Assembly: GCA_049325095.1 (NCBI GenBank)
Contig: JBMOPO010000017.1
Location: forward strand, 62,001-126,000
Direction: 5' to 3'
From: JAGPUQ01 sp049325095
GTDB lineage: Bacteria > Pseudomonadota > Gammaproteobacteria > Pseudomonadales > Porticoccaceae
DNA length: 64,000 nt
The notes under the pieces were generated by a model. It saw nothing but the letters and a program-made list of their open reading frames with translations. It ran no database searches and was not told the origin of the DNA. The position numbers and the translations under genes were made by a program. This document shows positions 53,533 through 63,035 of this stretch, in pieces (positions within the stretch are counted from its first letter, which is position 1; each line of letters starts with the position of its first letter).

Positions 53533-54151
53533 AGCTCACGCCGGTGCCGCGCAGACCGCAGTAGCCCGCCGGATTCTTGGCCAGATATTGCTGGTGGTAG
53601 AACTCGGCGTAGTAGAACGGCGGTGCCGGGCGGATCTCGGTGGTGATCGGGCCCAGGCCGACGGCCTTCAGCCGCTCCTGGTAGGCATCGCGGCTGGCCA
53701 GCGCCTCCCGCAACTGCCGCTCGCCATTGCAGTAGATCGCCGAGCGGTACTGGGTGCCGATGTCGTTGCCCTGGCGCATGCCCTGGGTGGGGTCGTGGGA
53801 TTCCCAGAACAACCGGAGCAGGTCGGCGAAGGCGATCTGCTCCGGATCGAACACCACCAACACCACCTCGGTGTGCCCGGTCAGTCCGGAGCAGACCTCC
53901 TCGTAGGTGGGATTGGGGGTATGGCCGCCGGCATAGCCCACCGCGGTGGTAAAGACCCCGGGCTGCTGCCAGAAGCGGCGCTCGGCGCCCCAGAAGCAGC
54001 CCATGCCGAACTGCACCTGTTCCAGATGCTCCGGGAAGGGGCCCACCAGCGGTCGCCCGTGCACGAAATGCCGATCGGGCACCTGCATGGGCTGGGCGCG
54101 TCCCGGCAGCGCCTCGGCGGCCGAGGGAAGTACGGTTTTCGAATGGCCCAT
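53525..54151 (-). CDS. msrA: Peptide methionine-(S)-sulfoxide reductase MsrA
   Basis: Repairs oxidised methionine in proteins. Seen: 208 aa (E. coli 212); catalytic Cys in FGMGCFWGAER, the GYAGGHTPNPTYEEVCSG block, HDPTQGMRQGNDIGTQYRS, and resolving cysteines in the C-terminal YCGLRGTGVSCG. ATG 54151 (MGHSKTVLPS) matches the family start; the frame is open further upstream without homology. A minus-strand TATATT lies ~35 bp upstream (54191-54186) as a possible -10. First gene of a three-gene operon. Confidence 0.97.
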   Translation of the reverse strand: MGHSKTVLPSAAEALPGRAQPMQVPDRHFVHGRPLVGPFPEHLEQVQFGMGCFWGAERRFWQQPGVFTTAVGYAGGHTPNPTYEEVCSGLTGHTEVVLVVFDPEQIAFADLLRLFWESHDPTQGMRQGNDIGTQYRSAIYCNGERQLREALASRDAYQERLKAVGLGPITTEIRPAPPFYYAEFYHQQYLAKNPAGYCGLRGTGVSCG

Positions 54152-54327
54152 GGCGAGTCCTGCACACGACGGCGGGGATGGCGAAAATATAGCATCGCTC
54201 CGGCTCGCGGTCGCCATGCGGCGCACCTGGGCGGCCTCGGCCGAGCCGCCACGCGACCGTCCGGCGGGCCGACACCATCCGCCGGGTGCCGGGCTGTTAT
54301 GATCCGCCCTCCCCGCCAGCCGCCGCC

Positions 54328-54801
54328 ATGACCGACGCAGAACTGTTGCAGGAAATCCTGGCCTTCCGGGCCCGGCCGGAGAACCAGTCTCCCCACGGCA
54401 ATTTTCTCGGCCTGGAGATCCTCGACCTGGAGCGCGGGCGCGGCCGGATGCGCATCCCCTACCATCCGGACCTCGCCGGCAACGCCGATTCCGGGGTGCT
54501 GCACGGCGGCGTGATCACCACGGTGCTGGATGCGACCTGCGGGCTGTCGGTGATCTCGGCGCTGGCCCGACCCACCGCCATCGCCACCCTGGACCTGCGC
54601 ATCGACTATCTCAAGCCCGCCACCCCCGGCCAGCCGGTGACCGCGGCCGGGCACTGCTACAAGGTCACCCGCAATGTCTGCTTCGTCCGCGCCCAGGCCT
54701 ACCACCTGGACCCGGACGACCCCATCGCGCACTGCGCCGCCACCTTCATGATCACCGCCGAAGGCACCGGAGCAGCCCGCGCCGGGGAGAACCACCGATG
54801 A
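54328..54801 (+). CDS. PaaI-family hotdog thioesterase, copy 1
   Basis: 157 aa. Seen: HGNFLGLEILDLERGRGRM, then the active-site segment NADSGVLHGGVITTVLDATCG (catalytic Asp in VLDAT) at ~54-74, and RIDYLKPATPGQP. Family members hydrolyse aryl- or acyl-CoA thioesters. A TATGAT hexamer at 54298-54303 could be its -10. The stop overlaps the ATG of a second, distinct PaaI-type gene by 4 bp, suggesting a heteromeric or paired function. Confidence 0.87.
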   Translation: MTDAELLQEILAFRARPENQSPHGNFLGLEILDLERGRGRMRIPYHPDLAGNADSGVLHGGVITTVLDATCGLSVISALARPTAIATLDLRIDYLKPATPGQPVTAAGHCYKVTRNVCFVRAQAYHLDPDDPIAHCAATFMITAEGTGAARAGENHR

Positions 54802-55229
54802 GTATCCTGGAACTGGTGCGCAAGGCCCGCGCGAGCGGAGATTTCGGGGTGCTGGCGGAGGGCATCCCCTACATGCGCGCCCTGGATCTGCACGCCCACG
54901 AAGCCCATGGCGCGCTGCGCATCGAGCTGCGCGCCGACCGGCTGCACATCGGCAACCCCTGGCTGCCGGCGCTGCATGGCGGGGTCATCGGCGGCCTTCT
55001 GGAAACCGCGGCGATCGCCCAGCTCGCCCACGACCAGGACACCGACAACCTGCCCAAGCCGATCAACGTCACCATCGACTACCTGCGCTCCGGCCGCATC
55101 GAGACCACCTGGGCCAGCGCCCGGGTGACCAAGCTGGGCCGCCGGGTGGCGAACGTCCAGGCCAGTTGCTGGCAGCGGGACCCCGAAAAACCCATCGCCA
55201 CCCTGGTTGGGCATTTTCTAATGAGCTGA
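54798..55229 (+). CDS. PaaI-family hotdog thioesterase, copy 2
   Basis: 143 aa paralogue of the preceding gene, coupled by an ATGA overlap. Seen: NPWLPALHGGVIGGLLETAAI at ~52-72 with the HGG helix, where the acidic residue is Glu rather than Asp, and NVTIDYLRSGRIETTWASARV. The two are clearly diverged in sequence, so this is an old duplication or a paired system. Substrate unknown. Confidence 0.86.
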   Translation: MSILELVRKARASGDFGVLAEGIPYMRALDLHAHEAHGALRIELRADRLHIGNPWLPALHGGVIGGLLETAAIAQLAHDQDTDNLPKPINVTIDYLRSGRIETTWASARVTKLGRRVANVQASCWQRDPEKPIATLVGHFLMS

Positions 55230-55486
55230 GCGGGACGCCATCCGGCCGGGCTGTGGGGTTCCGGCGGCCGAAGTTGCATTGCCGAAAACGGTCGCCGTAT
55301 AGTCCGACGACCCCGGGCCCGGCGACCGGGAGCGCCGATCCGGGCCGGCGTACCGGATCAATACCGACCGGCGGCCGATGGCGACCGGCCTGGCCGCCGG
55401 TGGCACCGGCCCAGTCGCAGCGGCTGCCACCGATCCCGGCCCGGGCCATCCAGCCCCAAGTGGACCGACCCGCACCGGAGAGACCC

Positions 55487-56428
55487 ATGGCACTCGACCC
55501 CCAAGCCGCCCGGATCCTGGAGATGACCGCCGCCAGCGACGCCCCCGCCCTCGGCGAGGGCACGGTGGCGGAGAGCCGGGAGGCGTTCGCGAAGCTCACC
55601 GAAATGGTGGGCGTGGCCGCCCCCGAACCCCGCTCGATCCGCGAGATCCGCATCCCCGGCCCCGGCGGCGACATCCGCAGTCTGGTCATCACACCCAATA
55701 TCGACCACTCCGGGCCACTGCCCCTGCTCATCTACTACCACGGCGGCGGCTGGGTGATCGGCAGCCCGGAAACCCACCGGCGCGAGGCCTGCTACTACGC
55801 CGCCGCGGGGCAGTGCGCGGTGCTGGTGCCCGATTACCGGCTGGCGCCCGAACACCCCTTTCCGGCCGCGCCCCTGGACTGCTACGCGGCGCTGGAATGG
55901 GCGGCCGCCCATGGCGCGGAACTGGGCGCCGACCCCAGCCGCATCGCAGTGGGCGGCGACAGCGCCGGCGGCAACCTCTCGGCGGTGGTCAGCCAGATGG
56001 CGCGCGACCGCGGAGGCCCGCGGATCGCCCTGCAACTCCTGGTCTACCCGGCCACCCGGATGGGGAGCGACACCGCCTCCTACCGGGATTGCGGCGACGG
56101 CTACTTCCTCACCGCCACCGCCATGAACTGGTTTTTCGACCAATACCTGACCAAGCCGGAGGACTGGGACGACCCCCTGGCCTCGCCGCTGCTCGCCGCG
56201 GACTTCAGCGGGCTGCCGCCGGCACTGGTGATGACCGCAGGCTTCGACCCGCTGCGCGACGAGGGCATGGAGTACGCCGACCGGCTCAGCGCCGCCGGCG
56301 TGCCGGTGGAATACCTCTGTTACCGCAACCAGATCCACGGCTTCGTCTCCATGGCCGGGGCCATCGACGAGGGGCGCGAATTTCTCGACCGCGCCGGCGC
56401 CGCGCTGCGCCGGGCATTCGGCACCTGA
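55487..56428 (+). CDS. Alpha/beta hydrolase, HSL-type esterase, copy 1
   Basis: 313 aa member of the hormone-sensitive-lipase (family IV) esterases. Seen: oxyanion motif HGGG (85-88), DYRLAPEHPFPAA, nucleophile Ser159 in GGDSAGGN, and a C-terminal region with FDPLRDEG (acid) and NQIHGF (His). All triad elements are present; no signal peptide, so cytoplasmic. CCGGAGAGACCC gives a good ribosome site 5' of ATG 55487. It belongs to the lipase/acetyl-ester subgroup and differs clearly from copies 2 and 3. Confidence 0.92.
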   Translation: MALDPQAARILEMTAASDAPALGEGTVAESREAFAKLTEMVGVAAPEPRSIREIRIPGPGGDIRSLVITPNIDHSGPLPLLIYYHGGGWVIGSPETHRREACYYAAAGQCAVLVPDYRLAPEHPFPAAPLDCYAALEWAAAHGAELGADPSRIAVGGDSAGGNLSAVVSQMARDRGGPRIALQLLVYPATRMGSDTASYRDCGDGYFLTATAMNWFFDQYLTKPEDWDDPLASPLLAADFSGLPPALVMTAGFDPLRDEGMEYADRLSAAGVPVEYLCYRNQIHGFVSMAGAIDEGREFLDRAGAALRRAFGT

Positions 56429-56485
56429 CCGGAGCCAGCCGATAGGATTTACATTCTGATTTTCACGTAACCCAATGAGATAACA

Positions 56486-57379
56486 ATGTCCAGACAACAA
56501 CTCGACAAGCTGCTGCGAATTTTCGAGCGCCAGCCGCCGCTCGGCTCCCTGTCCCTGGAGGAGGAGCGGAGCAACCTCGATGAGGGCGGCGCGCGCTTCG
56601 CGGTCCCCGCCGACGTCGCCCTGGAACCGGTGGACGCCGGCGGCGTACCGGCCGAATGGCTGACTGCCCCCGGCGCCCGGGCGGAGCGCGCAGTGCTCTA
56701 TCTGCATGGCGGCGGCTATGTGATCGGCTCGATCAAGAGCCATCGCTACCTGATGCAGAACATCTCCCGGCACTCGGGGGCGCGGACCCTCGGCATCGAC
56801 TACCGGCTGGCGCCCGAACACCCCTTTCCGGCGGCGATCGAAGACGCCTGCCGCGCCTACCGGTGGCTGCTGGAGCAGGGTCTCGCGCCCGGGCGCATCG
56901 CCATCGCCGGCGACTCCGCCGGCGGCGGCCTGACCATGGCCACCCTGCTCAGCCTGCGCGATGCCGGCACGCCGCTGCCGGCCGCCGGCGTGTTGATTTC
57001 GCCTTGGGCGGACCTCACCGGAACCGCGGGCGCCGTCAAGTCCCGCGCCGCCAGCGATCCGATGGTCAAGCCGGACGGGCTGTTCCGGCTCGCCGGTCGC
57101 TACCTGGGAGGCGTCGATCCCCGCAATCCGCTGGCCTCCCCGGTATTCGCCGACCTGACCGGCCTGCCACCCCTTCTCATCCACGTCGGCGGCCGCGAGA
57201 TTCTCTACGATGACGCCATCACCCTCGCCACCAGAGCCGCCGCGGCCGGGATACCGGTGGCGCTGGTCGACGAACCGGAGCTGTTCCACGTCTGGCACGC
57301 CTTCGCGCCCATGCTCGACGAGGGCCAGCGCGCCGTGGAGCAGATCGGCGGCTGGCTGCAAGGCCGCTTTCAACCCTGA
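56486..57379 (+). CDS. Alpha/beta hydrolase, HSL-type esterase, copy 2
   Basis: 297 aa. Seen: HGGG (74-77), DYRLAPEHPFPAA, Ser144 in AGDSAGGG, and the acid/His region ending ELFHVWHAFAPML. Cytoplasmic. It is closest to copy 3 immediately downstream: both share YVIGSI after HGGG and RIAIAGDSAGGGLT, so these two are tandem duplicates. A short AT-rich stretch (56446-56485), unlike the surrounding GC-rich DNA, lies directly upstream and may hold a promoter. Confidence 0.92.
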   Translation: MSRQQLDKLLRIFERQPPLGSLSLEEERSNLDEGGARFAVPADVALEPVDAGGVPAEWLTAPGARAERAVLYLHGGGYVIGSIKSHRYLMQNISRHSGARTLGIDYRLAPEHPFPAAIEDACRAYRWLLEQGLAPGRIAIAGDSAGGGLTMATLLSLRDAGTPLPAAGVLISPWADLTGTAGAVKSRAASDPMVKPDGLFRLAGRYLGGVDPRNPLASPVFADLTGLPPLLIHVGGREILYDDAITLATRAAAAGIPVALVDEPELFHVWHAFAPMLDEGQRAVEQIGGWLQGRFQP

Positions 57380-57393
57380 GCGAGGACCCCCGC

Positions 57394-58305
57394 ATGGCGA
57401 GCCCCGAGAGCAAGAAACTGCTGGAGTTGCTGTGGAAGAACTACCCCGGCCCGTCCAACTACGAACAGATGAAGGACAAGGTCGCCAAGATGCGCGACAA
57501 CTTCGTGCAGGCCACCCGCAACTTCGCTACCCCGCCCCCGGACACCCGGGTCGACCCGGTGAGCGTCGACGGCATTCCGGCCGAGTGGGTATGCGCACCC
57601 GGGGCGGACCAGGACCGCGTCCTGCTCTATCTGCACGGCGGTGGCTATGTGATCGGCTCCATCCACACCCACAAGGGCCTGATCGCACGCCTTTCAGCGG
57701 CCGCCGGCTGCCGCGCCCTGGCGCTCGACTACCGGCTGGCGCCGGAACACCGCTACCCGGCCGCAGTGGAGGATGCGGTCAAGGCCTACCGCTGGCTGCT
57801 GGCGCAGGGCTTCGCGCCGCAGCGCATCGCCATCGCCGGCGACTCCGCGGGCGGCGGGCTGACCCTGGCGACCCTGGTGGCGCTGCGCGATGCCGGGGAT
57901 CCGCTGCCGGCGGCCGCAGCTCCGATTTCGCCCTGGACCGATCTCGAAGGCACCGGCCCGTCGATGAAAACCCATGTGGACAAGGACCCCATGGTCGAGC
58001 CGGGCGGGCTGCTGGGCATGGCGCGGCTCTATCTGGGCGACGCCGATCCGCGCCAGCCCACTGCCTCGCCGCTGCACGCCGATCTGACCGGCCTGCCGCC
58101 GCTGCTGATCCAGGTGGGCGAGCTGGAGACCCTGCTCGACGACGCCACCCGGATCGCCGAGAGCGCCAGGGCCAAGGGGGTCGAGGTCAGCCTCGAAATC
58201 TGGCCGGAGATGGTCCATGTCTGGCATCTGTTCGCGCCCATGGTGCCCGAGGGACGCGAGGCCATCGCGCGGATCGGCGCCTTCCTCGCATCACATATGA
58301 CCTGA
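57394..58305 (+). CDS. Alpha/beta hydrolase, HSL-type esterase, copy 3
   Basis: 303 aa. Seen: HGGG (81-84), DYRLAPEHRYPAA, Ser151 in AGDSAGGG, and MVHVWHLFAPMV near the C terminus with the catalytic His. The N-terminal cap (~1-50, rich in Lys) differs from copy 2, which may change substrate choice. It starts 14 bp after copy 2 and ends 40 bp before the SDR gene, so copies 2, 3 and the SDR look like one transcript. Confidence 0.92.
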   Translation: MASPESKKLLELLWKNYPGPSNYEQMKDKVAKMRDNFVQATRNFATPPPDTRVDPVSVDGIPAEWVCAPGADQDRVLLYLHGGGYVIGSIHTHKGLIARLSAAAGCRALALDYRLAPEHRYPAAVEDAVKAYRWLLAQGFAPQRIAIAGDSAGGGLTLATLVALRDAGDPLPAAAAPISPWTDLEGTGPSMKTHVDKDPMVEPGGLLGMARLYLGDADPRQPTASPLHADLTGLPPLLIQVGELETLLDDATRIAESARAKGVEVSLEIWPEMVHVWHLFAPMVPEGREAIARIGAFLASHMT

Positions 58306-58345
58306 GAAAACAACCTCAACTTACTGATAATAAAAAGGAGAAACC

Positions 58346-59194
58346 ATGGGAGACCGGCTGGCAGGCAAGGTCGCGCTGATCACCGGCGGCGGCTCGGGCA
58401 TCGGCGAGGCCACCGCACAGCGATTCTGCGAGGAGGGCGCCCGGGTGGTGGTGGTGGACATCGACGGGGCCAAGGCCGAGCGGGTCGCCGCGGCGCTGCG
58501 CGACGGCGGCGCCGAGGCGAGCCATCTGCGCGCGGATGTCACCGACCCGGAGGCCGTGCAGGCGATGCTCGCCCACGCGGTGGCGCGGTTCGGCCGGCTG
58601 GACATCCTGCACAACAACGCCACCGCGGCCGAAGTCGGCTCGGTGGCCGAACTCAGCCTGGAGGGCTGGAACCGCACCCTGGCGGTCAATGTCACTGCGC
58701 CCTTCCTGGCCACCAAGTACGCCCTGCCGATCCTGCTCAAGCAGGGCGGCGGCGCCATCGTCAACACCGCCTCGATTTCCGGCACCCGGGGCGACTACGG
58801 TATGGCAGCCTACAACGCCGGCAAGGCGGCGGTCATCAACTTCACCCGGTCAGCGGCGATCGAGTACGCCAGCCGCAACATCCGCATCAACTGTGTCTGC
58901 CCGGGCGCCATCGATACCCCGGCGATCCGCGCGCTGACCGGCAGCGGCGCCGCCACGCCCCATATGGCGGTCGCGGGCAACCCCGCGGGACTGCCGCAAC
59001 TGCCGGAGGAAGCCCAGCGCAAGGTGCGCGAACGCATGGGCGCCGCGCACCCCATCGGCCGCCTGGGCACGCCCCGGGAGATCGCCAACCTGGTGCTGTT
59101 CCTGGCCTCGGACGAGGCCTCGTTCATCACCGGCGCCGCCTACATCATCGACGGCGGCCTGACCGCCCATACCGGGCTGCCGGCCATGCGCTGA
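58346..59194 (+). CDS. Short-chain dehydrogenase/reductase
   Basis: 282 aa classical SDR. Seen: TGGGSGIG cofactor motif (13-20), Asp39 after the second strand (VVDID), favouring NAD(H), HNNAT in place of the usual NNAG, the triad Ser143, Tyr156 and Lys160 (YNAGK), and a C-terminal FITGAAYIIDGG. A strong AAGGAG site precedes the ATG. Last gene of the esterase operon, followed by a strong terminator. It plausibly oxidises the alcohol released by the esterases; that is inference. Confidence 0.92.
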   Translation: MGDRLAGKVALITGGGSGIGEATAQRFCEEGARVVVVDIDGAKAERVAAALRDGGAEASHLRADVTDPEAVQAMLAHAVARFGRLDILHNNATAAEVGSVAELSLEGWNRTLAVNVTAPFLATKYALPILLKQGGGAIVNTASISGTRGDYGMAAYNAGKAAVINFTRSAAIEYASRNIRINCVCPGAIDTPAIRALTGSGAATPHMAVAGNPAGLPQLPEEAQRKVRERMGAAHPIGRLGTPREIANLVLFLASDEASFITGAAYIIDGGLTAHTGLPAMR

Positions 59195-59218
59195 CCGCAG
59201 TCCCCGGACGGCAGGCAA

Positions 59219-59251
59219 ATCAAAAACGGGGCCACTGGCCCCGTTTTTGAT
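59219..59251. terminator. Bidirectional intrinsic terminator
   Basis: Perfect inverted repeat with 16-bp arms (59219-59234 and 59236-59251) around a single central C. The core ACGGGGCCA / TGGCCCCGT is flanked by an A tract on one side and a T tract on the other, so it works as a Rho-independent terminator in both directions. It lies between the convergent SDR (+) and LLM oxidoreductase (-) genes. Confidence 0.93.
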
Positions 59252-59274
59252 GATCGACAAGGCATTCGCGACAG

Positions 59275-60351
59275 CTAAGCGGCGCTGGCGGACTTCCAGC
59301 CGTGCAGCTCGGGGATGCAGCGTGCGCCGTAGAGCCGCATGCTGCGCTCGGCATAGTCGTAGGGCATGCCGGCGAAGCTGAAGCAGCCGTTGAGCTGGAA
59401 ATCGCCGAGCACCCTCTGCCGGGCCTCCAGCTTGTCGAAGATCTGCTGCGGGGTGCCCCAGATCTGCAGGTCGACAAATGCATCGGCGACCTTGTCCAGC
59501 CCCATTTCCTGCAGCATCTTCGCGGCCTCGCCATAGGACGCGTAGCCCTTGGTACCGGCGAAATGGCTGCCCGCCATCTCGTAATGCTTGGCAGCGGTGA
59601 GAAAGTAGGCGGCGATGTATTTGCGCGCCATCTCCTCGGCCCGCTCCGCACTGTCGTCGCAGATGATGAAATCATTGCACAGCACCGGGCCGGGCTCGCG
59701 GCCGTGCCGGGCGCGAAACAGCTGGCGGTAGCGATCGACCTCGGCGGCCATCTCCGCGATCGGCCGCTGCATGAACAGCATGATCTGGGTGCCCAGTTCG
59801 GCGCCGGCGTCGATGGAATCCGGTGACATGGCCACCGAGAACAGGCGGCCGGCGAAGCTGCGCGGCGGCCGCGGGCGGATCTCCACCCGGGGTTGCCTGA
59901 CCACCTCGCCCTGGTACTCGGCGAAGCCGGTCTCCAGCGCGCTGATGATCATCCTGGCCGCCTCGTTGAACTTGGTACGGCTCTGGTTCATATCCTCGCG
60001 AAAGCCCTCGTATTCCACTCGCGCCAGACCGCGCCCCATGCCGAGAATGGTGCGGCCTTCGCTGTAGTAGTCGAGCAGTGCGATCTCCTCGGCCACCCGC
60101 AGCGGATCATGCCAGGGCAGGATGACCGCCCCGGTGCCCAGCCGGATGCGACTGGTGCAGCCCGCCATGTAGCTCAGGAACTGGGTGACGTCCGGGCACA
60201 TGGTGTAGTCCGTGAAGTGATGCTCCACGCACCACAGCGAATCGAAGCCGGCGGGCTCGGCGACCTTGGCCAGCTTCAGTTCCGCCGCATAGACCTCGGC
60301 GTCACTGAGATTGCCGGGGTTTTGAAACAGCATCTGGATTCCGCATTCCAC
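59275..60351 (-). CDS. LLM-class flavin-dependent monooxygenase
   Basis: 358 aa luciferase-like monooxygenase using reduced FMN or F420-type flavin. Seen: the TIM-barrel pattern with WCVEHHFTDYTMCPD near residue 35-50, RIRLGTGAVILPWHDPLRVAEE, and YYSEGRTILGMGRGLARVEYEGF, typical of the alkanal-monooxygenase-like subgroup. There is no ATG before the conserved start; GTG 60351-60349 (VECGIQML) follows GGAGGAA at ideal spacing. A flavin reductase gene is not nearby. Divergent from the persulfide-dioxygenase gene. Confidence 0.87.
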   Translation of the reverse strand: MECGIQMLFQNPGNLSDAEVYAAELKLAKVAEPAGFDSLWCVEHHFTDYTMCPDVTQFLSYMAGCTSRIRLGTGAVILPWHDPLRVAEEIALLDYYSEGRTILGMGRGLARVEYEGFREDMNQSRTKFNEAARMIISALETGFAEYQGEVVRQPRVEIRPRPPRSFAGRLFSVAMSPDSIDAGAELGTQIMLFMQRPIAEMAAEVDRYRQLFRARHGREPGPVLCNDFIICDDSAERAEEMARKYIAAYFLTAAKHYEMAGSHFAGTKGYASYGEAAKMLQEMGLDKVADAFVDLQIWGTPQQIFDKLEARQRVLGDFQLNGCFSFAGMPYDYAERSMRLYGARCIPELHGWKSASAA

Positions 60352-60502
60352 AGGGGTTCCTCCGTCGTGGCCAGGATGGTGGGAGTGGTGGTCCAGCCGA
60401 CAACTTACCGGATCCGCGCGCGGGTGGCCAGCCGCCGGCGGGCGCACATTCCGGTCGCGCTTGTATTAGAATCACCTTAAGTATGGCGCCGAGGAGATCC
60501 CC

Positions 60503-61579
60503 ATGCTCGTCTTTCGCCAGTTGTTCGATCAGGAGTCTTCCACTTACACCTATCTGCTCGGCGACAGTGAAACCGGGACGGCCGTACTGATCGACCCGGT
60601 GTTCGAGCAGGTGCGGCGGGATACCGCCCTGGTGCGGGAGCTGGGTCTGCACCTGGTCGCGGTGGCCGATACCCACTGCCATGCCGACCACGTGACCGGC
60701 GCCTGGCTGCTCAAACAGCAGACCGGGGCCGAGATCCTGATTTCGAAGCAAGCCGGCGTCGAGGGCGCGGACCGCTACCTGGGCCAGGGCGACCGCATCC
60801 CGTTCGGCAGGCGCTACCTGGAAGTGCGCGAGACCCCCGGGCACACGGACGGCTGCCTGACCTATGTGCTCGACGATGAAAGCATGGCCTTCACCGGCGA
60901 TGCGCTGTTGATCCGCGGCTGCGGCCGCACCGACTTCCAGCAGGGGGATCCCGGCCGCCTGTACCGCTCGATCCACACCCAGATCTTCTCGCTGCCCGAA
61001 TCCACCCGGCTCTACCCGGGCCACGACTACAACGGGCTGACCGCCACCAGCGTGGGCGAGGAGAAGCGTTTCAACCCGCGCTGCGGCGGCCAGATCAGCG
61101 AACGCGATTTCATCGGCTACATGAGCAACCTGGGGTTGGCGCATCCCAAGAAGATCGACCTCGCGGTGCCGGCCAATCTGCGCTGCGGGCGGCCGGAATC
61201 CGGCGCTGTCCCCGGCGACCGGCCGGATTGGGCGCCCCTGATCTACACCTTCGCGGGGCTCTGGGAGATCGATCCCCAGTGGCTGGAGGAGCATCTGGCG
61301 GAGGTCCGGGTGCTCGATGTGCGCGAGCCCGAGGAATTCGACGGCCCCCTGGGCCATCTGCCCGGGGCCCGGTCCATCCCCCTGGGGGCACTGGCCGGGC
61401 GCATCGACGAAGTGCCGCGGGACCTGCCGGTGGTCACCGTATGCCGGGCCGGCGCCCGCTCCGCCCAGGCGGCGGTGCTGTTGCGCCGCGCCGGTTTCGA
61501 CCGGGTGGCGAACCTGGGCGGGGGCATGTTGCGCTGGCGGGCGGACAATCACCCGGTGGAGGGCGGCGTGGGCGGCTGA
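60503..61579 (+). CDS. Persulfide dioxygenase - rhodanese fusion
   Basis: 358 aa. Seen: an ETHE1-type metallo-beta-lactamase domain with THCHADH (57-63), GHTDG with His114, Asp132, GRTD (141-144) and PGHDY with His174, then a rhodanese domain (~255-350) with active-site CRAGARS (Cys314). The dioxygenase oxidises glutathione persulfide to sulfite and the rhodanese transfers sulfane sulfur, so the fusion handles sulfide or persulfide stress in the cytoplasm. The family is known from Burkholderia and others. GAGGAGA precedes the ATG. Confidence 0.92.
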   Translation: MLVFRQLFDQESSTYTYLLGDSETGTAVLIDPVFEQVRRDTALVRELGLHLVAVADTHCHADHVTGAWLLKQQTGAEILISKQAGVEGADRYLGQGDRIPFGRRYLEVRETPGHTDGCLTYVLDDESMAFTGDALLIRGCGRTDFQQGDPGRLYRSIHTQIFSLPESTRLYPGHDYNGLTATSVGEEKRFNPRCGGQISERDFIGYMSNLGLAHPKKIDLAVPANLRCGRPESGAVPGDRPDWAPLIYTFAGLWEIDPQWLEEHLAEVRVLDVREPEEFDGPLGHLPGARSIPLGALAGRIDEVPRDLPVVTVCRAGARSAQAAVLLRRAGFDRVANLGGGMLRWRADNHPVEGGVGG

Positions 61580-61622
61580 ACCGCCCGCGACACCCCACCG
61601 GGCGCGGGACCCGGGACCTCGC

Positions 61623-62825
<1,203 letters not shown>

Positions 62826-63035
62826 GGCAGCTCCTGACGGGATGATGGGAATGGTGGAAGCCCGCGGCGCCGCCGGCTCCCTGCCGGCCGGGCTGCGACC
62901 CATGAGTCGTGGCGCCTGATGATAACCGAAGGCGGCGCCGCACCGCCCGTGAAGGCGCGCCCGATTGACGTGCGGCAAGGCGGGGCGGTAGCTTGCCGCC
63001 GGAGCGATGATTTCAATAACCCGGGGAACCCAGCC

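Noticed and set aside
59219..59251. Perfect palindrome as a repeat element or attachment site
   Set aside because: A/T tracts flanking a GC stem between convergent genes are fully explained by a bidirectional terminator; I saw no second copy.
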